Notes under the pieces: generated by a model
What the model was told of the DNA's origin: nothing
Seen by the model: the letters and a program-made list of their open reading frames with translations, nothing else
Database searches by the model: none
From: Tetranychus cinnabarinus
Taxonomy: Eukaryota > Arthropoda > Arachnida > Trombidiformes > Tetranychidae
Assembly: GCA_022266195.1 (NCBI GenBank)
Contig: WHVY01000002.1
Span: 3,611,001 to 3,675,000 of the forward strand
DNA length: 64,000 bases
Reading direction: 5' to 3'
Shown: in pieces, positions 52,501-63,077 of the stretch
Numbering within the stretch: the first letter of the stretch is position 1
How the letters are laid out: every line of letters begins with the position of its first letter
Position numbers and translations under genes: made by a program

Positions 52501-55500
52501 ACTTTTTTATAGCAAATGACATATCATTGTTCTAATTTGATAATCGTAATTCTCATGATTATCAAGCTGCTATTATGACAGCTGCATTAACATTCGCAAC
52601 TTTAGAGTCAAAATACTGGTAATCTCACTAGATACTAGCTGAATATGAAAATCAATATCGTCAATAACAGCGTAATTACCAGTAACATTGACCTATCAGT
52701 CCTTATCTGTGGAGACTGCTGTCCATGAAATATGGTCATACAATTTATATGACAGAGAACAAGGCAAAGGAAGATAACTAAAGTAATCTCTCGACAACCA
52801 GAAATATCCGCATTCTGAACACACCAACTTTAACCAACTGGACCTTTCATCTTGATAATCAAAACCAACAATGGATCGAAATGATTGCTACCAATCTACA
52901 TCTTCATAATTCCACCTTCAAATATCAAACCCAAGTCGAAACAACACAGAAAAATGATCATCACGAAATTACATCCAACATTACTTTAAAAGATAAAATA
53001 ACCAACAACAAGTCGATCAAATACTTCAACTACCTCGAAAAAATTGAAAAGCTCATAGAGAGCAAAGACATTGACAACATGACTGACGTTAATGATCACA
53101 TGTGAGAAATACTCCAAAGATTGTAATGTACGAAAATGAAAGCAATTGGAAATCCACTTCATGATGTGGATGGAGACGTAAAATAATCAGCAACACTAAC
53201 TTAAAAGAACACAGATGAATTAATGATGATTAGAACAAGAAGAGTACAATAGGCAAACGATAGAAATGGCATAAGCGTAAGTATAATATGAAGAGCCAAA
53301 TCCATTGGATAACGCTATGTCCACAAAGCTAACGCCAGGAAAACTATGAATAAAAAACACAAAATTACACCTTCCAGCTCTATTAGTTTCTCGCTAAAAA
53401 ATAACATAAAAATCACACCGTTTTTAAACGATTTCAAACACACATAACACTTCTAATCGATAATCATAATAAAACTTCTCAACTCAAGAAAGACTCAAAA
53501 CTGGACACCCGTCCTAAGCAAGGATCACCTAGACAAACATTTCCTCATTCGTTTCTGTACACCATTAACGGGAATGCGTAAAAAAAGCATTACTTCTTGT
53601 ATCATGATAAACGGCATAATAAACAATACCCAGAACCAGAATTTAGTGAATAATTATACCAATTGATTATCAGTCAACGAATTAATTACTATAATTGATT
53701 TGGTACAATCATATCTTGGTAAACCAGTTCTGGTAAGAGGGTAAAATGATTGTGGCAAAACAATTTATACAATAATAAAAGACTGTTCAAGTTACTGCAG
53801 TTCGATTAAGGCCTCTTAATATACACCTCACTCGAAGGATTTTCCAGACAAACAACTTTCAGAATCTGATTAACTCAGAAAATTGTGATTAAAAAAGCGT
53901 TGGTCGAGGACAGTAAAACATCAAGTTAACCTGGTAAAAAGTTGATTGTTTTAACAAGTTAGTTTAATTACCATTAGATGGTGGGGAAAATGCATCTTTG
54001 ATCAATAGGAGTTGGTAAAGTATTGGATCACACCAACAATCAATTAGATTGAATAGAAAGATTAATCAATTAAATATTTTCTCAAGTAGCAATGATGAGA
54101 ACAACTTTGTTCTGTGTGATTCGTTGGAATGAAAAAACCACACGATAAAAGGAGATAATTCTTTCCTGAAACCATTCCATACAAAGAGAGAAGAAATTAA
54201 TTTAAACATGAATCCGAGAAGAGAGAAAATGATAACTCAAATGAAACCATTGAAACTACCATTGGATGATAAAAAAACATAATAATGTTTATAATGTTCT
54301 TCTTGAAAACATTAACGATAATTAATATTATGATATCTAATCACAGCAATAGAGCTTAAGATTACAAGTAAACAATTAGGGAAGATTAATTTCAATTTGC
54401 ATTTTATCTAACTATTATTTAACTCACAATGTGGTAAATAATTGATTGGAAAGACATAATTGTGATAAGATTTGATGAATGATTCCAAGTGTTAGGCAAT
54501 TCCTATGGATGGGAGGCAAGAAAAAGTTAAATCAATTGAGAGGAAAATTTGATTACAGAATTACAGAGTTTCATCAACATTAAAGTTAATGACATCGAAT
54601 AATCTGACATTTTAAAATTGAATCACTTGTTTATTTGACAAAGGTCACTTTAACGATGAAAAGATTGAATCAATCAATCAATGAAACCGTTGATAAAATT
54701 GGTGAACGTGAAGTTCATAAAGTTAGGTTTAAAACAAAAATCAAGTGAATATTGATTTTACTTTTACAATAAACTGTTCGTGTTGATAACCTGATCAGGT
54801 CAACTTGATGGGTCAATGAAACACATGAGGTCAATGAGGTTGTGAAAGTTGATTAGCTTGTTCTGTTACTTTCCTTTTTGTCGCAACAAAAAGTACGAAT
54901 TAACCATTTCTAGAAACGATTAAGCATGCGGAAGATGGGAATCAGCAATTCAAACAAGAAGAGCTTTTATACTGAATAAATAAAAAAAAGTAGGACATCA
55001 TCATCTATCATCTTTCATCATTCACTTTCACTTTCATCTATCTTCCAGTTTCATCTTGCTATTGATAGAAGACGCTCTTTTTAGCGCACATGAATAAACC
55101 TATTTTTTTGAATTGGTGATAGTAACAAGGTTTCAATGGGTTAATCGGATCTAACCGATTCAACGAACACAAAGATGAAATCATTCAATTCAAGCAAAAT
55201 ATAAGTGTTTCTTTTGCAGGAATTGCCAACCTCCACTGATTTATCACGTTTCAAGTTGATCTAAGGTTGTCTGGAAAAAGAAAATCTAATCAAAATTTGA
55301 ATTCACGAAACAATAAAAGTTACTATTAACTTTCCCCTTCCATTTTATGAGGTAAAAATCAATCATTTTGGATTTAATTTGGCCTCAAAATGATAAATAA
55401 AAACAGGGTTGAAGATTAATCATTTTGAGAAGCAAAAGGAAAATGCAATGTTCAGCATTTTGATAGTTCAATGAGATTTACAAACTGGGTAAACTGAATT

Positions 55501-58500
55501 TACCATGAATTATAATAGCATACCTTGTTTAATCAAGCTTATAATGATGAACGATTGTAACATTTTGGTTTACTTTCAAATTAACTCATGACAATGACAA
55601 ATTGAAATGTCGCTGAAACCAAAAAGAGTTAATGCGTGAAATGTTTCATCAAAAGTTGGCCAATGAAATGATACAAAGATATTTAGAGATAAGAATCGCT
55701 AGATATTCAATTGAATCGTCTAGATCATATTTAGAATAACAAAAACATGGAATGATCAAGTATCGTTGAGCTGCAAGAAATGGTTAAAAGTTGTTGATCT
55801 GTAAAAACAAAATCATTCAAAGCTATCAAGAAATGCTTATTGCTGCGGATTGATATTAATAGTCGCTATTAATCACTTGTTATAACAGTTGAAATTATGC
55901 ATTTCAATTACAAAATACAAGATTCAAGATATATGGATAACTTCAATAAAATCAACTATTTGATAGCAATAATTTGAGTCAAGTAACTACTAGTGAACCG
56001 TACAATCTTTTACGTGAATAATGAACAACCAATTGATTTGTTTTAATGTGATCAGAAAAATTGGTATAATTCAGTGTTCAACAAGAAATCAAATAGTAAG
56101 CATACTGGTTAATTCAATAAAGCTGACTATTAACTAGCAATAAACAAATTTGATCAACTTTGATTCTGACAAAATAAGAAACACAAACTTGTAATCAATT
56201 TAGATTCACGATTCATCTTTTCTGGAAAGATAATTGAAATCAAGTGTATAAATGAAACAAAAGGACACGTAATGATAATGTAATGAGCGTTAAATGTTTC
56301 CAATGAATTTTGAAAACAATGAATCAAGCTAATCAAAAATCAAATCAATTAAATTGTTCGATATGATGACAATGTTGAGAAATTAAATACATGAAAAGGT
56401 CAGATTTATTCAATCGAAAAAAAAACAAATGATTCTAGAGAAAAGTTTCCCAAATTGAAGAGAAATCAAGTTTAGACATTTTCTCAGATAAAACTTGGAT
56501 TTCCCATTGAATGGTTATTGGTAAATGAAATCAGTTGAATATTGAAAAGTTCAGAAGATGAGACATGGACGCAGATAAATGCAAAAAGCAATATCGAATT
56601 GAAAATCAAAATGTCAATTAGATTTGCACAAATCAAAGTATGCAAGAGCATAAATTTTGGATAATTGAATATCCATACGATGCAAGAAGAGCCTTTTTAT
56701 TTGGAACATCAGAAGTAAGGTCGAGGCTAGAATAGCGTTTTAACCTCAAGGCTTGTCAAATTAAATTGCAAAATATCGGAGGGAGAATGAGGTGAATAAA
56801 GGTAAGATGAAGAAGGAGGGAAAAGCTTATGATCCAAGTATCAAATGTGAATAGATTGTAATAAAAGCAAGTTATACAATCGACAAGTAAAACATGAATA
56901 GAGACATTTTCAAGCAAAATCTCTCTTTTTCATCAAAACAACCATTTTGTCCCCATACTTTAAAATGTATGCTTTTTCTCACAGAATCTTCTTCAGCTTT
57001 TAGTCTTTTTCCTTTCTTCTCTTCTCGGTCCCTCTTATCATCCTGTCTTCAGATTAGTCAAGTCCATTTTGACAAAAAGAGACAGAGAAGACCTCTTCTT
57101 TCAACGCGCGATAAAAGACTTGAAATCAGTTTGTGGTCCTTATAACCTGAAAGCAAGGTTATTTCTAGATTTTTCGTGGATCCAACTTTACGAGCATTTT
57201 TTACTTCAATGAGAAAATGCAGAATATTTCAACATTGCTCAACTCTTTGGATAACTCTGCACAAATCAACAAACTAGATACATGGAAATTGCAATTGTTC
57301 CAAGAGCTACAATTTATATTAATATATTTATATTTGTGATAATAGTGGGAGATGTAGAGATATGGAAAATTATTACTTTATCATAAACCAAATGGTTTGT
57401 TGCAGAGACACCATTTCAAAGATGAACTCAATAGGGTTGAGCATCAATTTAATTGAGACTAGTTTTTAATAACCTAAAGGGGTTATTCAGCTATTATTTT
57501 TTTTATTTCATCATTGATATTTCCAAGGTTATACAATTCATATGAGTTGATAATTGCTTCACTTGTTTATCTTCCCTTTAGCAATAACTTCATTAATGGT
57601 CAAAACAATAATGATGATAAAGAGAGAAGATGCATCAAAAACTAAATAGAGTATTCAGAGGAATCAAAGAGAAGCCAAATGAAGGTGGAGTCATCATTTT
57701 GAAAGTATAAGCTAAAAATACATGTACATGTATATACAGCATCGTAAGTTAACTCAATCATTTTCATTTCTTTGAGAAAGGTCAAATACGATGGACAATG
57801 CGCAAATGAGTAAATCGCATTATGACAAAATATACATGTAATTAAATTGTAGCTCATTCAACTCTAACCTTTCGTCAAATCAGACAGGTTACAGTTTTTA
57901 CAAAATGATATAATTTCTACTTACGAGTTTTGAAGTATTCACTCAAATTTATACAGTCCAAAGCGTGAAATAAATTGTATACTGATTTGCCAATTAAATC
58001 ACTCTCTTTATATCCAAGAATTTTAGTGAATCTAATGTTATTGTTATGGACAGAAAATAGATAAGCAAATGTTATAAATATTTGTAAATAAAAAATAGGG
58101 CAAAAATGAAGCCGTGGTTTGGAAGGTCGACATTGTCAATCTTTAGATACAAACCTTTCATCAATGTCTGTAAATTTCATGTCTGGTGAATGTCGACTCA
58201 AAAATACATATTCAGCCATAGGCTCGTCAATTTTGCTCGGACAAGCTAAAGGTTCTCCAGTTAAACAAAGATAACCGCAAGATTCATCACCAACCCAGTG
58301 TCCAGTGAGCTTGATAACTTTGTAAGCAGCTGATTTCAGGTTGATTGTCTTTCCTTTACTGGTGATTGTACATTTAAAGCGAATCAAAAATGAAATTGTT
58401 TTTGAACCAAACTTATGAGCAAGAATATCTCGTATGTCACTGTGGTCACAAGGGTGACTAAATTCAAAAATAGTCAAGCCAAGAAGGTCGACTTGTTTCA

Positions 58501-58861
58501 AACCAAGATATTTTTCAACATTTTCGGATATATATGGCATGTGTCCATCTTGAGTAAGAACCAGAAAAAAAGTATCAGCGAGAAGAGTGTCGATTGGTCC
58601 TAGTTTGTTGAGTTCATCTGGCGATAAAATTTTATCTTCTGATTTGTTCTCTAAAGAACACTTGTCAATAAGGTTTCTGGTCCTTATGAAGCTTATTGCC
58701 AATCTCATGGTTGAAGCTTTGTCAATTGTTTGATGTAGAGGTAAAAGAGAGCCCATTTCATTGAATATTTCAGATTCTCGGCTGCGTCTAGCTCGAGCAG
58801 CGAAACGAGATTTCTCTTTCCTCTTTTCTGAATTTTTTCTCCTTGTTGACAACATTTTCAT
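28552..58861 (-). CDS. HIF1A: Hypoxia-inducible factor alpha (HIF-1alpha/similar) homologue
   Basis: Six coding exons (58861-58155, 58031-57925, 33150-33003, 32354-29784, 29694-29450, 28685-28552) give 1304 codons with stop, in phase throughout. HIF-alpha pairs with ARNT at RCGTG sites to drive the hypoxic response and is destroyed in normoxia after prolyl hydroxylation. The bHLH (about residues 8-63, EKRKEKSRFAARARRSRESE then IDKASTMRLAISFIRTRNL), PAS-A (from about 93), PAS-B (DMKF-DIDER, ILGYKESDLIGKS, FTKGQSETGYYRL) and PAC end (QQPISVVCVNYALSG) are clear. A hydroxylation-type LTHLAP motif places the acceptor proline at about residue 547. The C-terminal half is long, Ser/Asn/Asp-rich and low in complexity, and the end carries SVLMNLLVNGEDVTNGY. 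No vertebrate-like C-TAD with the YDCEVNAP asparagine site is obvious. An intron of 24,774 bp splits PAS-B. Confidence 0.93.
28686..29449. other. Last intron of the HIF-like gene
   Basis: 764-bp intron (donor TCAA|GTGAGT, acceptor ATACTTTTAG|CACTG). AT-rich, with no nested coding sequence or RNA gene recognised. Confidence 0.7.
33517..33585. repeat. Polypyrimidine (CTTT/CT) low-complexity tract
   Basis: About 70 bp of CTCTTTCTCGTTCTCTTTC-type sequence ending in a run of CT dinucleotides, in the giant intron about 370 bp beyond the acceptor side of the PAC exon. Simple repeat; its position near the exon may be coincidental. Confidence 0.8.
34059..34107. repeat. TGA trinucleotide and GA dinucleotide microsatellites
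   Basis: About seven TGA units at 34059-34078 are followed by a GA run at about 34092-34105. Simple sequence repeats in the giant HIF intron. Confidence 0.75.
52600..53900 (+). other. Compositionally distinct, partly open stretch (possible decayed insertion)
   Basis: Within the giant HIF intron this part of the plus strand is richer in C and A and poorer in the local TGAAA-type words. A frame stays open from 52782 to 53105 (about 107 codons). Its translation is polar and coding-like (LNTPTLTNWTFHLDNQNQQW, later YLEKIEKLIESKDID). A second open run near 53470-53660 includes KDHLDKHFLIRFCTPLTGMR. Between them there are stops. This pattern would suit a decayed mobile or foreign insertion or a nested pseudogene. 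I cannot assign a family and saw no terminal repeats. Confidence 0.3.
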
Positions 58862-58869
58862 GTTTTCAT
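58858..58869 (-). promoter_or_regulatory. Three-codon uORF overlapping the HIF start codon (ATGA)
   Basis: Directly upstream of the inferred HIF start is ATG AAA ACA TGA. Its stop codon overlaps the main ATG by the classic ATGA arrangement. Both ATGs have A at -3 (AGACATG for the uORF, AAACATG for the main start is close to it). Such overlaps allow termination-reinitiation and can throttle translation. The effect here is inferred. Confidence 0.5.
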
Positions 58870-59625
58870 GTCTAACCTGTAACAAACACAAAAGAACATG
58901 AAATAAATGTCGAAAAAATGCAAAGTGTAAAATCTTACCTTTCAGTAAAAATATTGAAGAATCTGATGTTGATTAGCTTGAGTGACAAAAATCTATTAAA
59001 AATACAATAAATTATAATTAACAAACAACAAATGATGATAACACCAACTTGTAACTTACTTTTCTTTTTTTTGATCACACTTCTGAAAGGTCCCAACTTT
59101 CTGATAACTACATCGATGAAGAAAACAATCACTGAAATAAAATTATGCGATTAAAAAGAGCACCTAATGAACATAATTAAAGAAAGTTAATTAAAACTGG
59201 GTTAAAAGAATTGTTAAAAATAATAGCAATAAAGCGAGAGAGCCACAATTTGAAGATAGAGCTTATTTAGCTTGTTGGTGTTATTGTGAGGGCCTGATAT
59301 TATGAACCATCTCAAGCTCAATATAACTTCATGAACAACAGATGGCAATACTTTCGTACTTTCACGTGTTTATGTTTGCAAGCTGCTTTTCACCAAAAAA
59401 AGTGTTTTTATTTTTATTTATTGGTGTTATTGAAATCAATATATTTTGATCTTTTCTTGTGATTAATATTTAATTTTTAATATTTGAAAAGCATCCCGAA
59501 AGCTCTGTTACTCTTAGACAATTTGAAAAAACTGCAATAAAGCAATATATTACATTGAAGGTAAGTTTTTCACTATATCCCTTTATCCTCAATCACCTTA
59601 ATCAATTTTTTTTCATTTTCTTCAG
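58862..59625. promoter_or_regulatory. Shared HIF/FCF1 divergent promoter and 5' UTR introns
   Basis: On the minus strand the HIF start exon begins at 58876 (acceptor TTACAG). A 62-bp intron precedes it, with donor GAAAG|GTAAG at 58939/58938, so at least one 5' UTR exon lies upstream. Another donor-like AAAA|GTAAGT is near 59062. On the plus strand FCF1 has a 5' UTR intron (GTAAGT at 59561 to TTCTTCAG at 59625) whose acceptor abuts the ATG. Between them a CACGTG palindrome at 59363-59368 contains the ACGTG core recognised by HIF/ARNT and other bHLH dimers. CAGATGGCA occurs at about 59339. Confidence 0.5.
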
Positions 59626-60186
59626 ATGCCCAAACCGAAAACGCCAAAAATTCTAAGTTTGAACGATGATAGGGTCAAAGCAGCGAAAAAGCCTAAAAAG
59701 CCTAGAGTCAAAGTCGTAAAAAAGAAAACAGCTGTTGCTATTCCTTCATCTTTAATGTTCTTCAATTATAACCAGCAACTAGGTCCTCCATTCAGGATAA
59801 TTTGTGATACAAATTTTATCAACTTTTCTATTAAAAACAAATTAGATATGGTTCCCGCCATGATGGACTGTCTCTTGGCGAAGTGTATTCTTTATGTTAC
59901 AGAATGCATCATTGCTGAATTACAAAAGTTAGGTGCTAAATATCGTGTTGCCCTCAAAATCATTAAATCAAGTTTTGAGGTATTACCCTGTGCACATAAA
60001 GGAACATATGCAGATGACTGTATTTTTAATAGAGTAAGTTGTCATAAATGTTATATCGTTGGAACCTGTGATAGAGCTCTCCAGAAAAGGATAAGAAAAT
60101 TGACAGGAGTTCCTATCATGTATATAAAAAATAGGAAATATGCAATTGAAAGAATGCCTGATGCTCCAGGAATTGAACCTGTTTAA
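59626..60186 (+). CDS. FCF1: rRNA-processing protein FCF1 (UTP24), PIN-domain nuclease
   Basis: One coding exon of 187 codons with stop, near the 198 of human FCF1. UTP24/FCF1 is the small-subunit processome endonuclease that cuts pre-rRNA at sites A1 and A2 in the nucleolus. The N-terminus is Lys-rich (residues 1-38). The PIN domain shows the diagnostic motifs QLGPPFRIICDTNFINFSIK (Asp61), MMDCLLAKCI, AELQKLGAKYRVAL, CAHKGTYADDC (Asp131/132) and CYIVGTCDRALQKRIRKLTG (Asp150). The C-terminus keeps GVPIMYI and IERMPD. The acidic metal-binding residues are present, so it should be active. The coding sequence is uninterrupted; an intron sits in the 5' UTR with its acceptor directly before the ATG. 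Confidence 0.97.
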   Translation: MPKPKTPKILSLNDDRVKAAKKPKKPRVKVVKKKTAVAIPSSLMFFNYNQQLGPPFRIICDTNFINFSIKNKLDMVPAMMDCLLAKCILYVTECIIAELQKLGAKYRVALKIIKSSFEVLPCAHKGTYADDCIFNRVSCHKCYIVGTCDRALQKRIRKLTGVPIMYIKNRKYAIERMPDAPGIEPV

Positions 60187-60473
60187 ACTTAATCTTGGAT
60201 TTTTTTGTAATAACCTTATGTATATTTAAAATACAAACATGAACGTATGCGAATACATATGATTTGAAATAAATAAATTAATCAATTAAAATTAACCTCA
60301 GTATTGTATTAATTTCATTGAATTTGATAGACTGACATAAATTTACGCTCCGCGCTGAAAAGTGGTTACTAGGTAACCCTATTTAAACTTCAAAGGCTAA
60401 CCTTTAAACAGTCTGAACAGTGTCTTTGAGTAAGACTATAAGTAAGAATTGTTAGGAAAAGTATTATAATAAA
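60187..60473. other. Tandem intergenic region FCF1-MPC2
   Basis: 287 bp between two plus-strand genes. It contains FCF1 polyadenylation-like AATAAATAAA near 60269 and, further down, the MPC2 promoter and 5' UTR. The sequence CTCCGCGCTGAAAAGTGG near 60347-60364 is the only GC-rich spot and may mark the MPC2 promoter. No coding sequence. Confidence 0.45.
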
Positions 60474-61014
60474 ATGACTGCAATTTATCGATCAATCACC
60501 AGAATCGGTGATAAATTGGTTCCACAAAGTTTGCAGCCTATGTGGAATCATCCTGCTGGTCCAAAGACTGTATTTTTCTGGGCTCCGGCATTTAAATGGG
60601 TTTGTATTGCAATTTTCTTCATTCTGATTATTCTGTATCCTAGTAATTCTCTTCTAATTGCTAATTCAACCCAAGGTTATCTTTTTAAATTATAAATCTT
60701 CATAGAAATCGTATTAATATGCAATTTTCTTTCCTCAGGGTCTTGTTATAGCTGGATTAGCTGATCTCAGTCGTCCAGCTGAAAAGATAAGTCTTGCTCA
60801 ATCCGCTTCATTGACTGCTACCGGAGTAATATGGTCAAGATATTCACTTGTTATTACACCAAAAAATTGGAGTCTATTTGGAGTTAATGTTTGGGTAGCT
60901 CTTACATCGGGTTATCAATGCTATAGGGCTGTAAATCATCAATATTCATCACAAGAAAAAGATTCAAAAAGTGTCAACATTATTGCAGATCAAGAGACTG
61001 ATGCTGCTAAGTGA
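60474..61014 (+). CDS. MPC2: Mitochondrial pyruvate carrier 2
   Basis: Two exons (60474-60599 and 60739-61014) give 134 codons with stop, close to the 127 of human MPC2. With MPC1 it forms the inner-membrane heterodimer that imports pyruvate into the matrix. The family signature is plain: MWNHPAGPKTVFFWAPAFKW joined across the intron to GLVIAGLADLSRPAEKISL, then ATGVIWSRYSLVITPKNWSL and a third hydrophobic segment VNVWVALTSGYQCYRA. The donor is the weaker GTTTGT (TGG|GTTTGT), but only this junction restores KWGL. Without splicing, the frame runs into a short hydrophobic tail. The last 25 residues are polar and variable, as in other MPC2s. Confidence 0.96.
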
Positions 61015-63077
61015 AAAGTGTTCCTCAATTTTATTTGTTAGTTTATGTTTTAAACTGTTATGATCGTTGGGTTCTCAATCAAAGATTTAATTTTATTTAC
61101 ACTTGATGTTAAAACTTCAGGTTGCTTGGTGGCCAAACTTGTAGATCTTTGTTATTTTGTGACAGTAAATATCATTTCAAGATAAAATTTCCTTGTGCAT
61201 TCCTTTTTCAAATTATTAATAGCATATGCGTTTAAATTCAGTGTATTTTTTACTCTATATAGCTTTTCTCATTTTATTTGAATTTATTATCAGTAAGTGA
61301 AGCCTTTATCCCAAATCAGATGATAATCCGAAGCCATTAAATAATCATCAACGAATCATCATCTTACTCAGGCTGAGAAGCTTTGATCACATCTAATATC
61401 CTCAATATCCAACAATACAACACTACTGTAAAAGACATACGCTAAGCAAATTTAAGAGTGGCCATTTAAGTACCAATAACTATAGATCAAATATAAAAAT
61501 AAGTGCCAATTGTGTGACGAAAAACGCATTAATGTACATTAATACAAATGAGTCCTCAAGCGTTAGATCAAAAAAATATCTGATTAAAAAGTATTGTAAC
61601 TTTACTAATAGAAAAATTGAATTGTATTTAATAAAACTTAAGTGATAGTAAACAAAGCCCACCCTTAAACACAATCAATAAAATAATCATTTCCATGATA
61701 ACATTACTAAATGGTTTGATTAAAGAACTCATTCACTCAAAGAAAAATTTCAATCAAATCTATACCCATAAGAGCGATTCCCAAACATCAAGATTTTAAT
61801 TAAATCAATATCTTTTCAATAAAGGATCTTTATTTTACAAGGTTTATGTAAGCTTCTTTTGAAGAAGTTGTTTGTTTAGGCATTTCAATAGAGACACTGT
61901 GATAATTTATTGAGAATGGTGAAAATCTGTATAAGATTCACCCTGTTTCACTGAATTAAATGTTCCAAGCTCATTTGACATGATTGTGAAAAGGTTAATA
62001 TTTCGTGATGGGTAAGATGATCATCAGTCAAAATCGGAGCAATTTTTCAATTTGATATTGGTTTCATACAAAATATCCACCAAGACAATGATATTCATTA
62101 TAAAATTCACAATGAGAAAAGTTCACGTTGATTTGTCTCGTAAATCAAAGATATCTTCAAATTTTTGAATTGTTCCTCGAGAGAAATTTTTCGCATAATT
62201 TAGCATTTCGGTGGAAGATTTTTCTTGAAAATTGTAAATAGAAAAGCAGATTGATATTAGCTTTTATCAAAAGCTTTGCAAAGCGTCTTTGAGGCTAGGC
62301 GCATTCACAAGTACAATTAGTTGAATGATAAGAAAATCATAAAAACGGGATGAAAGTGGAATGCAAAAGATTGTATGAATGATGAAAAACAAATCTCTGC
62401 AAATTAATCAATTGGCTGCTAAAAGAGGAAGCTTCAACATACATTTAATTTAAACATGAAAGAAATTAAATAATTAGTTCTAACACGGAAACTAATAAAT
62501 ATGAAATTACATTACAAAAAAGATTGATGAAGTATATTGTATACCCTGCGATTAATTTAAATGTCTCTGAACTAATCCAGTATCTGTATTAACTGCTCTG
62601 CAATAAATAAATGCGGCAGAATTGGAATTACAGATGCATGAAAAAAATTTCAAAACCGAAAAATGTAAATTATTATCAGAAATATAATAGATGAGATGAT
62701 TCTAATAATAGGCATAGAATGGAAGTTGATAGAGTAAAGAGTTGATTAGAGAGTAAAGAATAGCTTCAAATTCGTTGTCCTTCGACAACGAATAATCAGG
62801 GAAGTGAGATTATATGAAGACATTTTAGGTTAATCAATTATGTCTCCAGGAAATTGTTCATCTCAATTAATCGAAAGACGATAATATGGATAAAAAATTA
62901 CCGTCTAAATGCATATCTTCTTATCGATGCAGATGAAGAAAATGAGTTATACTGTCAAGAGTGTTCAATCGGTCAAGATTCACATTTCATAGAATTATTG
63001 AGAGTCTTTGGTTTATAATGATGGTGATTCAATGGATTGATGAGTGATGAAAATTGCTCAATATTTGCCCAGCTACA
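61015..63077. other. Convergent intergenic region MPC2-YLPM1
   Basis: About 2.1 kb of AT-rich 3' flanking DNA between convergent genes. The only open frame of note (61480-61674, -) is hydrophobic without a domain. A short imperfect stem, TAGCTTTTATCAAAAGCTTTGC, is seen near 62258-62280. No gene or RNA recognised. Confidence 0.5.

Larger units (their letters stand above)
33151..57924. other. Giant intron of the HIF-like gene inside PAS-B
   Basis: 24,774 bp between AAAACTC|GTAAGT (57925/57924) and TTCTTACAG|TGTTCAC (33151/33150). Splicing joins FKT to LFTKGQ, restoring the PAS-B pattern in frame. The interior is AT-rich with TGA/ATC-type simple repeats. All open frames of 60 or more codons here are short, hydrophobic or serine-rich and carry no domain I know. 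No tRNA or rRNA is seen and I could not find transposon termini by eye. A compositional exception lies at about 52.6-53.9 kb. Such a large intron in a region where other introns are mostly 60-150 bp suggests enhancers or alternative promoters inside. Confidence 0.85.

Noticed and set aside
56894..57145. 83-codon plus-strand frame near the 5' side of the HIF giant intron
   Set aside because: No domain, no splice partners, and Ser/Phe/Leu-rich; treated as chance.
58935..59132. 65-codon minus-strand frame upstream of HIF as an N-terminal coding exon
   Set aside because: Splicing its possible donor to downstream exons hits stops; this region is better explained as 5' UTR and intron.
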